In this document: positions 26,395 to 37,987 of the stretch, piece after piece | How positions within the stretch are numbered: position 1 is the stretch's first letter | Layout of the letters: each line of letters begins with the position of its first letter | Source: Dillenia suffruticosa | Taxonomy: Eukaryota > Streptophyta > Magnoliopsida > Dilleniales > Dilleniaceae | Direction: 5' to 3' | Assembly: GCA_033439265.1 (NCBI GenBank) | Contig: JAVTVX010000012.1 | Location: 4,081,001-4,145,000 of the forward strand | DNA: 64,000 nt | The notes under the pieces: generated by a model | Told to the model about the DNA's origin: nothing | Database searches by the model: none | The model's input: only the letters and a program-made list of their open reading frames with translations | Program-made: the position numbers and the translations under genes

Positions 26395-29300
26395 TCAAAA
26401 GGTAAGTGCCAATTCCCAACGCATGTGAGGTCCCAAATGTCAAGGAAGATTCCGCACCTTGAGCTGCAATTTCATATATTGAATAAATGCATGGGCTAGC
26501 TGGTTAGAGAGGAATATGCTCATCCATTTTTTTTTTAATAATAATTTGGAGTTAAGGGACATGATATTTGGAGTAAAATGTATAAGATTAAGAATATGTT
26601 TAAAATATTAAAATTTCAAATTTCAAATAGAATTCTAAAATTATGTGATATGGATATATTTAAAATTTTGTATAATTCAGGTTATGATACAAATGGAATA
26701 AAAAATATGATTCTAAAAAAACTAGTGTATGAAAAAAAAATAGAAGAAAAAGCTACTCTTAGGAGTCTCTCCAAAGCTTCATTTTCTATTTTTTTTTTAT
26801 AAAAAAAATGCTATTTTTAAAAATAAGAATTTTTGTTCGACAGAATTTCCTTTTATAGAAAGAAGAGAGAAGTTAAAAAAAAAAATTCTATCAATTGGAC
26901 ACTGAATTGGAAAAACCTAACGAGAATTCCTTACTTTTTCTTGTTTTAAATGCACACTTTATGGAGATATGATTCAAGTGCGCCCATTCACACGCAACGG
27001 GAGGGGAATAGAGGCAGCTATCCTGTTTCTTGAAATTTTAAGAAATAATTTTGACAAATACAATTTAAAAAAAAAAATTATAATTTTATATATTATTTGT
27101 ACTTTTAAAAATTTATTACTATGTTTTGTTCCCCTAAAGAGAAAAATTATAATTTCTCTTCGACCCTGCTTTGTCCCCATGAAGAACAAAACTTGCCCCG
27201 TTAAGGATTGAATTTTTCGCCTCCCCAAATAAAACCCTTTTAGCTTTGCTCTTAGCTCTGTTGCTATTACTAAAAAATTTAATTACCGGCAAGCAAATAT
27301 TTCTGGTTATTTTTTCTTATTTTCATCATTGATATTTAGATTTTATTCGACTAATCCGATTCGAGTACTATGAACTCATTTTAGAGATTGGTTCTCCTAA
27401 ATCTTTTTTCGTCATTCCTAAAACTCGAACTCGAACTCAAAATTTCTGATTAATAGGGTAGAGTGTCCAATTGCTCAATTCAAAAGAATCTTATGACAAG
27501 CAAATATTTTTCACTGTTATATGATATAAAGCTGTTATTTTGTTTTTAAGAGAACAGTTTAGTAATCACAATTCTTCTTCTCTAATTCTAAGATTCAGGG
27601 ATTCGAATATTTGTCTAACAATAAAAAAGTTGTCATTTTTCTCCCAGAATCAATTCATAATTTGATTTCTTTCTAGTGTAATTCTTTTTTAAGTCATTTA
27701 TCTTTCTACCCTTGGTTCTTCTTTTGTTACTTTTTTTTTTTTAATATTATTCCTATTTGTTTCTATTATTTTCATTTGAGTATATCGCAGATCCTGGGTC
27801 AGTCACATTCTCTCGATTATTTTATTTTATTTTATTTTATTTTATGTATAACCAGTTTGGCCGATAAAAGAACATTTTTTTTTTCCTTTGTATTTCTATT
27901 TGATTAACTCTATTTTTGATTTGTGATGATAGATTTGTTTGCGATACGTTGAGTGTGTTTCAACTGGTAGAGAAAATGTCAGTTCAACTTTCATTATTCT
28001 ATATAGCCTTTACATTTTGCACATCTAAACAAAAACCTTATTTACTAGAATTAAAAAAAAATTGTTTTTTATTATTTATTTATATAGCCAACGATACATA
28101 TAGAGAAATCCCTTCTGGGCATTTTGGACCAGCTCTATAGTTGGCCTGAATTTTATATATTTCGTGAAATTAAGCAAAAGCAAGGGCGGGTGACCCAATA
28201 TCTTAACCTCCTTCCACAGTATAAACAAAATAATACAATATTAGTAAATAATTAATATTTAAGAAAATTAAAAAAAAAAACAAAAGAAAAAGTGGGGGAA
28301 AAAAGTGAAGGGACAACAAGTGGGTGCTTTCACTGTGCATAGCTGACCCAAAGAAAACACAAGAGGGCAGGATCCTTCAGGGCTTTTGCTCCTTCTCCCT
28401 AGTCCCCACTATACCACATGCCCTGAAAAAAATAATTATAACTGAACGGTCTTCCTTGGAGATTTGAATCAATAGTCAAATTTATGGGCATTTGGACTCT
28501 AACTACTTAAGATTCCTTTTCAGTTGATTAAATACTAATTTCACTTTATTTAAATAAGTTTATGACCTCTGCCCTTCACTGGAATCCCCAAAATACAATA
28601 ATGGATGGTGGGCAGATAAAATATTAGATTTTTTAATCAAATCTTATATTTAAAACTTGAGAATAAAAAAAATTACATTATGAGAGTTATCTCTTAAATA
28701 GAATCTCATAAATAATCAAATCGTATTAATTAAAATATAATTTTGGATACTAAGACAAAAACACACATCATAAAAAGGGACAGCTGAAAAGGGAGCTGCA
28801 CATGCCCTGCCAAAGGACCCAGACCGGCATATGGGCCACCCTCAAGTTTGTTGCTTTGGGTGTGTAATATTTTTGGTTTACTATTAATATTTGGTCAAAC
28901 AAATTAAATTTTATGTATTTCATCTGGAGTTAAGTATTGCTATACGAAGCAAACGATTCATAGATCTATTGAACTAAATCTTTCAAATTTAGATAATTTT
29001 AAATTAATTAAAATATTTTATAGATTAAATAAAATGATTTTAAAAATATATTAAAGTAAACTACAACGCACCATGTGATCCACGATCCATTACAAATCGA
29101 GGATTACTTATTTAGAAAATAAAGATAAAAATAACTCTATTCTTGTCTTGAAATATGGATTCCATAATTCTCGAATTGGATCAGTCTGATAATCCAAATA
29201 TCAGTTAATCGATATAAAAAAAATTATGGCAATAACTTCTATTTGATAAAAATTTACTAATTAATCTAAATCTACCACTAGAGTTTAAGATAGATTGAGT

Positions 29301-31996
29301 TGAACCAATTCTAATAAAAAAAATTAAATATTAAGAATATAAGAGAGTAATGTGACTATTCAATCAACATGCATCACATTTAACCCAAGAAGCAAGTTAA
29401 AACCATTTTCACCTTGGTCGATAATATCAAACACAGACAGAACATGTAGGCACAGCAGATTTCTATAATTCTCGTGGATATCGATATTCATGCAATTTGT
29501 GAACTTAGATACACGTTCTGTGGTCATTAACTTTTTATGAATAGGAATTAAAAAGCTCCATAAAAAAAATAATATTCATAATAATTTTTAAAATAATTTA
29601 AACGACTCGTCGACCATAAAAGAAGTCATGAGAAAGAGGAAGAACTGTCAACTGCCAAAATAAATAAATAAATTAGTAAATGTGAATCCAGTTAATTCAT
29701 GAGAAGGAATCCTGGGTAGACTAGAGAAGATGAAATGGGGTCGACGAACCCTTACATGATTCAAAGGGTATATACCCAACTTTTTGCTGTTTAAATTTCT
29801 GCGGCTGAATTTTTTAACCTGTTTTGCCAGCTAAAGCATACAAAAGGGTTTTGGCTTCTTTAGCACATCACTTCGTATCCACTATTAATTAAGAAAAAGG
29901 CCATGGAATCTCCACATTTGTAAAATGCTAAATTAAAGATTTAATAGTACGAGGAGGAATCAATGTTCACTTGACTTTCAATCTCACATGTGGAAAAGGG
30001 TTGGACTGGTCGAGAACCTTTCAAGTTGTATGCTAACCATCCACTATCTCAGCAATGGATAGTTGATCTATTAAAAAAAATATTAAAATTTTTAATCAAA
30101 ATTCAGTTTTAAATTTTAATAATAGAAATAATTACGTTAGGAGAACTCTTCCGATAAATAATTTAACAGTAATTCAAATCAAATTAATTTAAATATAATT
30201 TTAAATACTAATTGCGTCTAAAAACCATACCACATTGGACCAACTCTTCATCCTAGTTTTATTTATACTCAAGTGTTCACTTCATTTAAAGAAGTACGTT
30301 GTTTAAGAAAAGAAAAAAAGTCATTATTGGGATTTATTTGTTGTCGGAAAATAAATTATATATAGACATAAATGAGTTGCATTGGAATCTTGAAAGCAAT
30401 ACATTAAAATTATCTTATTTGTTTGTAAATCTAGCTAGGTATGTCCAGATTGTAAATCTATTAGATCAGACCTATAAATAAATTTTAATAATTTTTATAA
30501 CTCTTATCCTAATATATATAATTAACTATATGATATAACTTATATTTTAAATATATTTTATATAAAATTAAAGGATGCCCCCAGTTTGGTATGTGATTTG
30601 TGTAATAAATTTGGAGTAGTTAATAATGATCTTTCAACGATGCCTTGGCACATTGGCCTTCGCTTACCTAAAATATTAGGGCCAACCCCCTTGGGTGAAA
30701 TGGGTAGAATCAAGTTTTGGGCTATAACAACTTTATAATTGAATATTTGATGAATTTAGCAAAGTGGTGACAACACCTTAAGGAGGTCAATCTTGTGGGA
30801 TTAGCATACTTGTAAGTTAGGCCTCCGTAAATATTTCCCTAGTGTAAGTCAACACTTTGGTGTTGATCCTTGTGGCATCGACCTAGAGACACCAGTTGTT
30901 ATAGAATAAAAGGATTTCCGTCAATGAGTTAAAATCCTTTATTATCCCTTATGTTTTTGCAGATTTTGCTGCTTACAATCTCATTTAATTATATTTATTG
31001 AGGGAACAGGCAATTTTGGTGAAAATCCGAAGTTTGGATCCTCGTGGAACAAAAATTTTCTAGAGGTAGAAAATTACCAATATTGCCTGAACTTGAACCA
31101 GGCTGGGAGCCTAGTACAGTGCCAAATTCTTAATTACTATCTCAATATGATAGGTAGCCTGTGCTATACAATCCCAAATTACCAAAGCACCTCTGACAAT
31201 CTGGATAAAAAAGTGCAAGTTTATGCTAATATTTCCCCATTTGTTTCCCTCCTTTTCTATGCATTCATCTATATTTCTTCTTCAATAAAAATTAACACGT
31301 GGAAACACTTTATTTAAAGAGAAAGAGCTATTTATCACTAGAAGATCAAATCGTAATATAATTGAAATATCAAGGATGAAATGACTTGAGATGTTACAGT
31401 TCACTTTAGTCTTGCATCAAAAGAAAGATGAATGATCACATGATATAATAAATATGCCATCCTGGTCACGTGTAGCATGGTTTTGCATGCATCTATTCTG
31501 CATAAAAGATACTTAATTGTACAGTATCATAACAACAATGCTCCTGCACAAAAAACTATCTAAGATATTCAAGGCACATAAACAAAGCATTAATAGAATA
31601 AAAAGGAAGAAAGAGGATGAAGGAGTCCAAGCTTGTTTTTATTTCCTAAACTCCGGGTTGCAAGAATGACAGAGTCAAAGTTTGTTTTTCCTTCATAAAT
31701 TCTATGTTGCCATAAACTTGATGGATTTCCACAAGCTTTTGACACACACATACACATACATTTATGTCTGGATACCAGCTTATGTACAGAAATACATGAG
31801 AGAGAGAGCAGTTTAAAAGATATTTATTTCATTAAATAGGCTTGAAGCAGACAGTGACTTATACAAGGAATCAGTTACATGGACAGGAAAACTATGGACA
31901 TGGAAATACTTGTCTGCTGGATATCCTATGGATCTAAAGAATGAGAATACACAAGACACTAGCGGCCAACCCGTACATACTATATTCTATACACGC
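26395..31996. other. Intergenic DNA between CEP loci
   Basis: Long AT-rich gap. It holds another dispersed-repeat copy (28634-28756) and a more decayed one (about 30093-30210). A less AT-rich block at 30560-31100 has no recognised coding content. No CEP relic was found by eye. Confidence 0.5.
28634..28756. repeat. Short dispersed repeat
   Basis: It shares 'cttgagaataaaaaaaatta', 'cttaaatagaatctc' and 'attaaaatataattttggat' segments with 22107-22216 and about 30093-30210. Confidence 0.45.
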
Positions 31997-32668
31997 CTAT
32001 GGATTCATATCTGCAGATGTGGTGGGGAGTGAATGACCAACTCCAGGGCTATGACCTGGTTCAGTGGGTTTGAAATCCTCTGCATCTCCTGTAAGAAGAC
32101 TTGTACTAGAGCCATTAACTAATGCCTTGGATTGATGAGTTCCTATGGATCCTACAAAGGCGTGGCCAACACCAGGACTGTGACCTGGTGCCGTAGGTTT
32201 AAAATCTTCTGTAATTCCTGCGACAGAATGATTATCACCAAATCTATTACCTTGTTCTTGTGTTATAGTGTCTTTTACAAAGGAATGACCAACACCAGGA
32301 CTGTTACCTGGTGCTGTTGGTCGAAAGTCATCTGTATCAGCTTCAGGCTTATTGTCAAAGCCGATGACCTCTTTTTGTGCATCTTGGAACAAAGTTTCCT
32401 CTTTCTGAGGAGTTAATTGAACAACACGGGGAATGTGGTTTGAGGTGGTGGGTGGAAGATCTTTTTGTCCTGCTGGGTTATGGTGGGAGTTGATAGGTTT
32501 GGTTTCAGCTTCCATGGATACAAGCTCTCGCTTGTTCAATGACCTTATAGGCCTTGCCTCAGCAAATGGAATGTCATGGTGGTTAACTAGTACAAAAAGT
32601 AAGGCACAGAAATGGATTTTGGTTATAGCTAGTGAAGGGCAACTGTGGAGAGATTGAACTTTGGCCAT
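31997..32668 (-). CDS. Three-domain CEP peptide hormone precursor (223 aa)
   Basis: An intronless ORF with ATG at 32668. The signal peptide occupies residues 1 to about 38 (FCALLFVLVNHH, then a likely cut after FAEA). A propeptide of about 75 residues follows, then three CEP domains in the C-terminal half separated by 26- and 28-residue spacers: DFRPTAPGNSPGVGH (114-128), DFKPTAPGHSPGVGH (155-169) and DFKPTEPGHSPGVGH (198-212). Each is preceded by an acidic D or E and followed by a hydrophobic or Ser-start spacer. Multi-domain CEP precursors are known in the family. Here the three products differ at positions 3, 6 and 9. The terminal tail (SLPTTSADMNP) is longer than in the neighbours. A TATA box is about 120 bp upstream. 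Confidence 0.94.
   Translation of the reverse strand: MAKVQSLHSCPSLAITKIHFCALLFVLVNHHDIPFAEARPIRSLNKRELVSMEAETKPINSHHNPAGQKDLPPTTSNHIPRVVQLTPQKEETLFQDAQKEVIGFDNKPEADTDDFRPTAPGNSPGVGHSFVKDTITQEQGNRFGDNHSVAGITEDFKPTAPGHSPGVGHAFVGSIGTHQSKALVNGSSTSLLTGDAEDFKPTEPGHSPGVGHSLPTTSADMNP
32033..32077 (-). other. CEP domain 3, DFKPTEPGHSPGVGH
   Basis: Lys at position 3 and an acidic Glu at position 6. Followed by a Ser/Thr-rich tail to the stop. Confidence 0.9.
32162..32206 (-). other. CEP domain 2, DFKPTAPGHSPGVGH
   Basis: Lys replaces Arg at position 3. Followed by AFVGS. Confidence 0.9.
32285..32329 (-). other. CEP domain 1, DFRPTAPGNSPGVGH
   Basis: The only domain of the cluster with Asn at position 9. 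It keeps Arg at position 3. Confidence 0.9.
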
Positions 32669-32788
32669 GATTCAGGAAAGGGAGAAGTAGCTTTGTTATC
32701 AGACACAAGAGGAGTTGAAGAAGGATGTAATGCAAGAAGGAAAAGGAAGAGGTGTAAACACAATGATGTCTTCCTTTCCTAGGCTTGG

Positions 32789-32796
32789 TATTTATA
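32789..32796 (-). promoter_or_regulatory. TATA box of the three-domain CEP gene
   Basis: TATAAATA(CC) in sense orientation, about 120 bp before the ATG. The best consensus box of the cluster. Confidence 0.6.
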
Positions 32797-32799
32797 AAC

Positions 32800-35700
32800 T
32801 CTGGACCTCACACAGTGAACATGATTATTAGAGTTTTTTATTCATTCATATATCCCTGACCATGTTCTATTATCATTTGAACCGCAAATTGTAACATAAA
32901 GAAGATCTTTAAATGTCATATTTGGAAAGTCAAGAATGCCACACTTGATGATCTTAACATCACACGTCCTTGTCATTCTTTCCCCTGTTATACTCTGTTT
33001 TTGTTTCATAATTTTTGTTTCCCTCCCAGATATTTGTTTTTTTTTTTTTAAAAAAAATCATAAAATAATGTAGTCATGAACTGATTCAATATATTTTGTA
33101 GCATAGTAATCATTTGAAGCTTGAACTTGATCATTGGTTGTGTAGTGGCCTTTCATTTTTTTGAGATGCTGCTTTAGTGTTCAAACATCATAAGAGTGAT
33201 AATCAATTTACTGCAACTCATTTCCCTAGATGGAAGATCTGAACCATGGTTGTTTTGAATAACGAAACTGAGCCACAGTGTGCTGGTTGTCCCACCACTG
33301 AGATGTACCAGGATTCCTCCCACTTACGTAGTTTTTCTACTATTCTATGTGGATGGTTCATAGCAAGCTTAGAACTCTTTTGGTCAACAAACTGAAGTGA
33401 TATTCATCTGTCTTTGCCCTGTAGCTTACTTTCAAGGTTTTAAATGAGCCGCACAATTGCTTAGCGGTTGGCTGAAAACATCAGGACACACCTTGTAGTT
33501 AGTGAGCATCAAGAGAATCTTCCTTTTATAGCACTATTACTAGCCCCTGAAATTTCAGTTGACTCTTATAGATTTTCATTACAGGGCATTAACAGTGTAG
33601 CTAAACTAGTTATTCTTTCTTTTGAGGATCACCGTCCAGCAGAAAGCTGTACTATGCTTAAAACTTGTTTAAGCCGAGTTCTTCTCATATGTGGAGTATG
33701 TGGAGCATAATTGGGAAAAATAATCATTACCTGTCAGATTATTAAACACTTGCCCTTCCATGTTTGAGGCAGGGAATAAAGCACTTTGTAATTTTCTGAA
33801 TTTTAAATGATCAATCTTCCGAGTATTGGGTAGAAAAAGTCTTAGCCATCTGCCTCTGTTCATCATTTTAGTTTTTTATTTTCTAATTGTGAGTTGCATT
33901 TTTGTTTCACATTATAGAATTCCTCATTATTTTTCAAAATGGACTTTTATTGTCCCCTTTGCTTTCAACCCAAAATCATTTAATCACTGCTGCTTAAAAT
34001 GCGTGTAACTTGTTCCCCGTGATTTTGGATGCTAGAATATAGCTTTTGTTGTTAAATTGCTTCTCTTCACATGACCCTCTTGTGGTTTGATTCAAAAGAA
34101 TTTATTCCCTTTGTGGTTTCAAAAATATCTCAAATTGCCCTCTTTGCTTTTTGTGTCTCAGTAAATGACCCCCTCAATCGGATCCTTCGACCAGTAACAA
34201 AAGCAGAGGGCTCACTTTTCCTAGCAGAGGCAAGCATAGTGGAGGTGCTGCCTCCGATGTGCCTGTACCATGGTCAAAGCTCCACGATCTTGACACATTG
34301 TGAGCCGCAGGTTGGTTAAGTGATTTTGGGATAAAGCACAGGGGTTAAGCGAATTTTCCCCCTTCGAAATTGATGAAGACTTAACACATTTTCTACGTCA
34401 TTTTGAGAGAAAAATTGTAGTCTTGTGCTTGGCCTATTAAATAGATTTCAGTCGGTGCTATTCAGTGTTGGAGATGCATGAATCAGCATCTTGGTGGCGG
34501 ATCTGCAACTCTATATCATGGTAAGTGGTGTTTTTATTTCAAAACTTTGAAGTTTGAATGATTATTTAAATTTCTAGAGCTAAATTTACCATTGTTGCTT
34601 GATGTGAAATATAGGTTCATTGAATGATGCTTTAAATTTCTACTGCCAAATTTACCATTGTTGCTTTATGTGAAATATGCAATAATAGCACCAGTACTAC
34701 ATGCTTAGTTCAAATCTGCACTTTGAAAATAATAATTTCAAATCACAATTAAAAACTACCACTGAATGGAAAAGAACACCATGTTAGGAATGGATGGTTT
34801 ATATGACCCCGCCGATGTTTGACCAAATTTTGGTTTTTTATGCTTGAAGATACGAATGATACTTTTCAAGCTTTCGTAATACTAAATATTGAACCCCCCC
34901 CCCCCCAAACGAAAAAAGTTTGAGAAGAATTTTGCGGTTCCAATACGTCTTTGACCATATTATATTATGGGACCTGCCAAAAGAAGTAAACCCTCAGGAG
35001 GAAGTAGCCTCCAAAATGGAGTGTATAACTAAAAGAATTACATTTAAGTCTTTTAGGCAAATGATTCGGTGGTATATGCAATCTGGGCAGAAGAGCGTAG
35101 GCTTAAACATGGACATTGCCTCACTGATACACTTGAGCCCTCTTTGTAGTTCCAAACTAAAATCCCTTCATCCTATCTACTTCAAATTTTTGCATGTGAT
35201 TTCAATCGCAATAGTTTCCAGGATACTGTGAGAAAAGGGTACTCGAGCCAACACTTTGTACCCCGCAGTGGTGCTATATGGTATGAATTTACTTCGTTCT
35301 GTATTAGTGAAACGCATGACCAAGTGGTAACCAGTATTATATGCAGTGAGTGATAAAAATGAGCATGCTTCAGAGTGCCTCTCTGGTGATTGCAAGCCAA
35401 ACATAGTTGATTCAAATGCCGGGTTCATTATGCGTTTTTTTCCAAAATATAATTGCCCACAAATGTCGAATTGCACCAAAGCCACCAACTCCTTGAGGGG
35501 CCCAGCCACTCATCTTTATCACAAATTAAGTCACGAATATTCAATTTCTACCAGGTCAAATGAAGCTAATGATGAACCTGAAACTGCCGTGCCTCAACCA
35601 TCTTCTCTCTCTCTTTTAGGGCATAATAAAAATATGTAGATTCTTTTCAAAAGTACGGTCTCTGGTTGGCTCCTCAAGTTGGGGAACCCTCTCCCCAGCC

Positions 35701-37200
35701 TCCTCCCACTGAAGTTAGTCATAAAAAGAAAGATTCCGCACTACACTAGAGAACAAAGTGAATTTGATTCTCTGTTGTGCTAGCCTGTAGTGCACAAATA
35801 TTTGTTTGTAATGATTATTATACTAGGACATTATGTGATAGGAGTTGGGTGATGGCTGCTTTGCAGCGTGACAAGTATCTTACTAGTGCCTTTAGAATCC
35901 AAGTGGTCTGAGATAAAATCTTTACTTTTTGGTCTAGGGGCATTGTAGTTTGTGACGGTCCATACAGTTTATGTGAATTATGATAGTGAACCTGCAGTAA
36001 CGGGGGCATATCAGCTTGTTGAAGAGAAAAACTTTATAGTAGGAGGAATTCGGAATTTAGTACATTGGTTTTATTTGGCAGCCAACGAATAGTGTCTGGT
36101 TATCAAATGCAGAAAAATAAATAACCTGATTCATGTTGCCCCAGTAGATAGTGATTGCTTAACAACATCCTTTACGGAAGAAACCTAATAAGATGTATCC
36201 CAATCCCTTGTAGGGAATGGTATGTAAATTTATAAGATAAATTTTGCCTTTATAGTCCGTGAAATTTTAAAGGATTTTTTTTTGGGTTATGGATTAATAG
36301 GCCAGATGTTGATCTAATGGACAACAAAGTTCATAAAGATTGAGAGGGATGCCTGCTTGGCTGCCCTATAAAAATCAAATGATTTCATTTAGTTTGTAAA
36401 TATAAATACTCAAAGAAATAATACAATTGGAATTCAATAGCTAAACTATTTGGTAGGAGCAAACATTTCTTGCACAGAAAATGGTTTATTCTAACAAAAG
36501 TACCATAATTCACATTGCTACTTGCTTTGTGATAAGGCCACTTATAACAATAGATTTGCATGCAAAAGTGTAGCATAAACCAAAGTGAGTTTAGATTTCA
36601 AACATCGCCTATGATCATTACATAGTTTGTTGAATGATTAGTTCTTGTGGAAGTGCGGGTGATTGGGATATGTTCTCTAATCTTTCTTTAACATACACTA
36701 TTGAGTATATAATAGAACTTTGACACATTTATTCTGCTGGAATTTTCACAGAGGTCACCTTACAGATTTCGTGGGTAAGAAAATTTGGCAGTGCCTTACT
36801 TTCTCTATTTCGTCCAAGTTTATGAAGATAAAAGCAGTAATCTGTTGAGGTGATTGATATGGTATTGTTCATTGAATCTTCTAGAAGGCAAGTGCAATGG
36901 GGTAGCAAGGAAGGTACGGGCTGATTTAACAGTCCAACAGTCTAAACCCTGCTTGCAGTATAACTAGGGCATGTTCTTGTGCAAAGATGCTAAATATAAC
37001 CTGGGAGAAGGCAGTTTTCTGCTCATGTTCTTTACTGTATTTATGTCCATAGCTAGGGCATCAGCATAACGAAGATAGTTTTCTGCTCACATTCTTTACT
37101 ATATTTTATGTCCATGGCTAGGGCATCAGCATAATGAAGATCTCTGCACAAAAGAATTCTTGAAAGCAAGCAGTTGGAGATCACTTACAATAGTCGTTGC
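32800..37200. other. Intergenic DNA, less AT-rich, no recognised gene
   Basis: Several plus-strand open frames of 60-103 codons occur (for example 34920-35231 and 35346-35639), but none resembles a known family. A small direct duplication sits at about 34567-34680 ('aaatttaccattgttgct' twice) and a C run at 34893-34906. The 34003-34350 stretch begins 'gtaacttgttccccgtga' and ends 'agcacaggggttaagc', an imperfect inverted pair that might mark a decayed MITE. Confidence 0.4.
37015..37143. repeat. Tandem duplication, 64-bp unit
   Basis: Two adjacent copies of a unit from 'ttttctgctca' to 'gcatcagcataaYgaagat' with a few mismatches. It lies just downstream of the 3' duplication of the 37.6-kb CEP gene. 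Confidence 0.85.
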
Positions 37201-37220
37201 TTTCATTAAAACTTGGACGC

Positions 37221-37568
37221 AGTACACAATCTGTTGTTTTAATGCCACTTATGAACAGAAGCTCGACAACACATACAATACTGAAATCATACCACCACAG
37301 TAAGCAAGACACATGAAATCATACAACCACAGAAGCAAGACACATACGATACTGCATGCTAGTTGTAAGCATAAATAGAAGGCTGGTCCTAGTTAAGGGG
37401 CACTGAACGCCTTACACAATCTGTTGTTTTAATGCCACTTATGAACAAAAGCTTGACAACACAAAATACTGAAATCACGTCACCACAGTAAGCAAGACAC
37501 ATGGAAGTAAAAGCATGCTAGTTGGAAGTATAAATAGTAGGCTGGTCCTAGTTAGGGGGCACTGAATG
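37221..37568 (-). repeat. Tandem duplication of the 3' end of the 37.6-kb CEP gene
   Basis: Copy 2 (37412-37568) spans the last codons, stop and 3' UTR of the CEP gene. Copy 1 (37221-37411) repeats 'acacaatctgttgttttaat', 'gcatgctagttg' and 'ggctggtcctagtta', ending in a decayed version of the terminal codons and stop (37389-37411). Copy 1 has a further internal duplication of about 30 bp. Confidence 0.85.
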
Positions 37569-37889
37569 CCCAACACCAGGGCTGTGTCCCGGGGTTGTGG
37601 GCCGGAAGTTGTTAGATACTGATGATGGTGGCTGAGCGACCTCGGTGACGTTACTTGGTTCTGTGGTTGAAGAGACGGTAGCATTTGCAACTCTACTTGG
37701 CATGTCAACCAGCAAGTAGCTGCTGTTCTCAGCCGGTTCCCTTGTTTCAACTTTTATGACATAGTTAACATGGTTTTTTGGTGTTTCCTTCTGTTTTAAC
37801 TTGATATGCCGTCCCTTGGTTGGTTGAAGTCCTAGGGACAGAACCAACACAAGGAAAACAAAATTGAGAAGAAACTTCAATGAGGCCAT
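37548..37889 (-). CDS. CEP peptide hormone precursor, single domain (113 aa)
   Basis: An intronless ORF. I take ATG 37889 (MASLKF) as the start; the codon two upstream is GTG, not ATG. The signal peptide at residues 1-26 (FLLNFVFLVLVLSLGL) is followed by a longer Ser/Thr/Val-rich propeptide with possible N-glycosylation sites (NSS, NAT, NVT). The C-terminal CEP domain is NFRPTTPGHSPGVGH (37610-37566), then SVPPN and TAG. Asn at position 1 and Thr at position 6 are its own variants. A (GA)n run at 37895-37926 (CT in sense) forms the leader just before the ATG, and a TATA box lies about 90 bp upstream. Its 3' end has been tandemly duplicated. Confidence 0.93.
   Translation of the reverse strand: MASLKFLLNFVFLVLVLSLGLQPTKGRHIKLKQKETPKNHVNYVIKVETREPAENSSYLLVDMPSRVANATVSSTTEPSNVTEVAQPPSSVSNNFRPTTPGHSPGVGHSVPPN
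37566..37610 (-). other. Mature CEP peptide region NFRPTTPGHSPGVGH
   Basis: Fifteen codons just before SVPPN-stop. Thr at position 6 is shared with the 20.6-kb pseudogene. Confidence 0.9.
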
Positions 37890-37891
37890 GG

Positions 37892-37894
<3 letters not shown>

Positions 37895-37926
<32 letters not shown>
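37895..37926. repeat. (GA)n microsatellite in the CEP leader
   Basis: About 16 GA units on the plus strand, CT in gene sense, directly before the ATG and downstream of the TATA box. Confidence 0.9.
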
Positions 37927-37930
<4 letters not shown>

Positions 37931-37977
37931 TGAGTTTTAATGTTAAACAAGGTGCTGGGCGCTTCTAACACTGCAGT

Positions 37978-37987
37978 TATTTATAGT
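37978..37987 (-). promoter_or_regulatory. TATA box of the 37.6-kb CEP gene
   Basis: CTATAAATAA in sense orientation, about 90 bp before the ATG. Confidence 0.6.

Noticed and set aside
30681-30706. Minus-strand reading PISPKGVGP resembling the end of a CEP domain
   Set aside because: Only a few residues match, the FRPT half is absent and there is no signal peptide in frame upstream.
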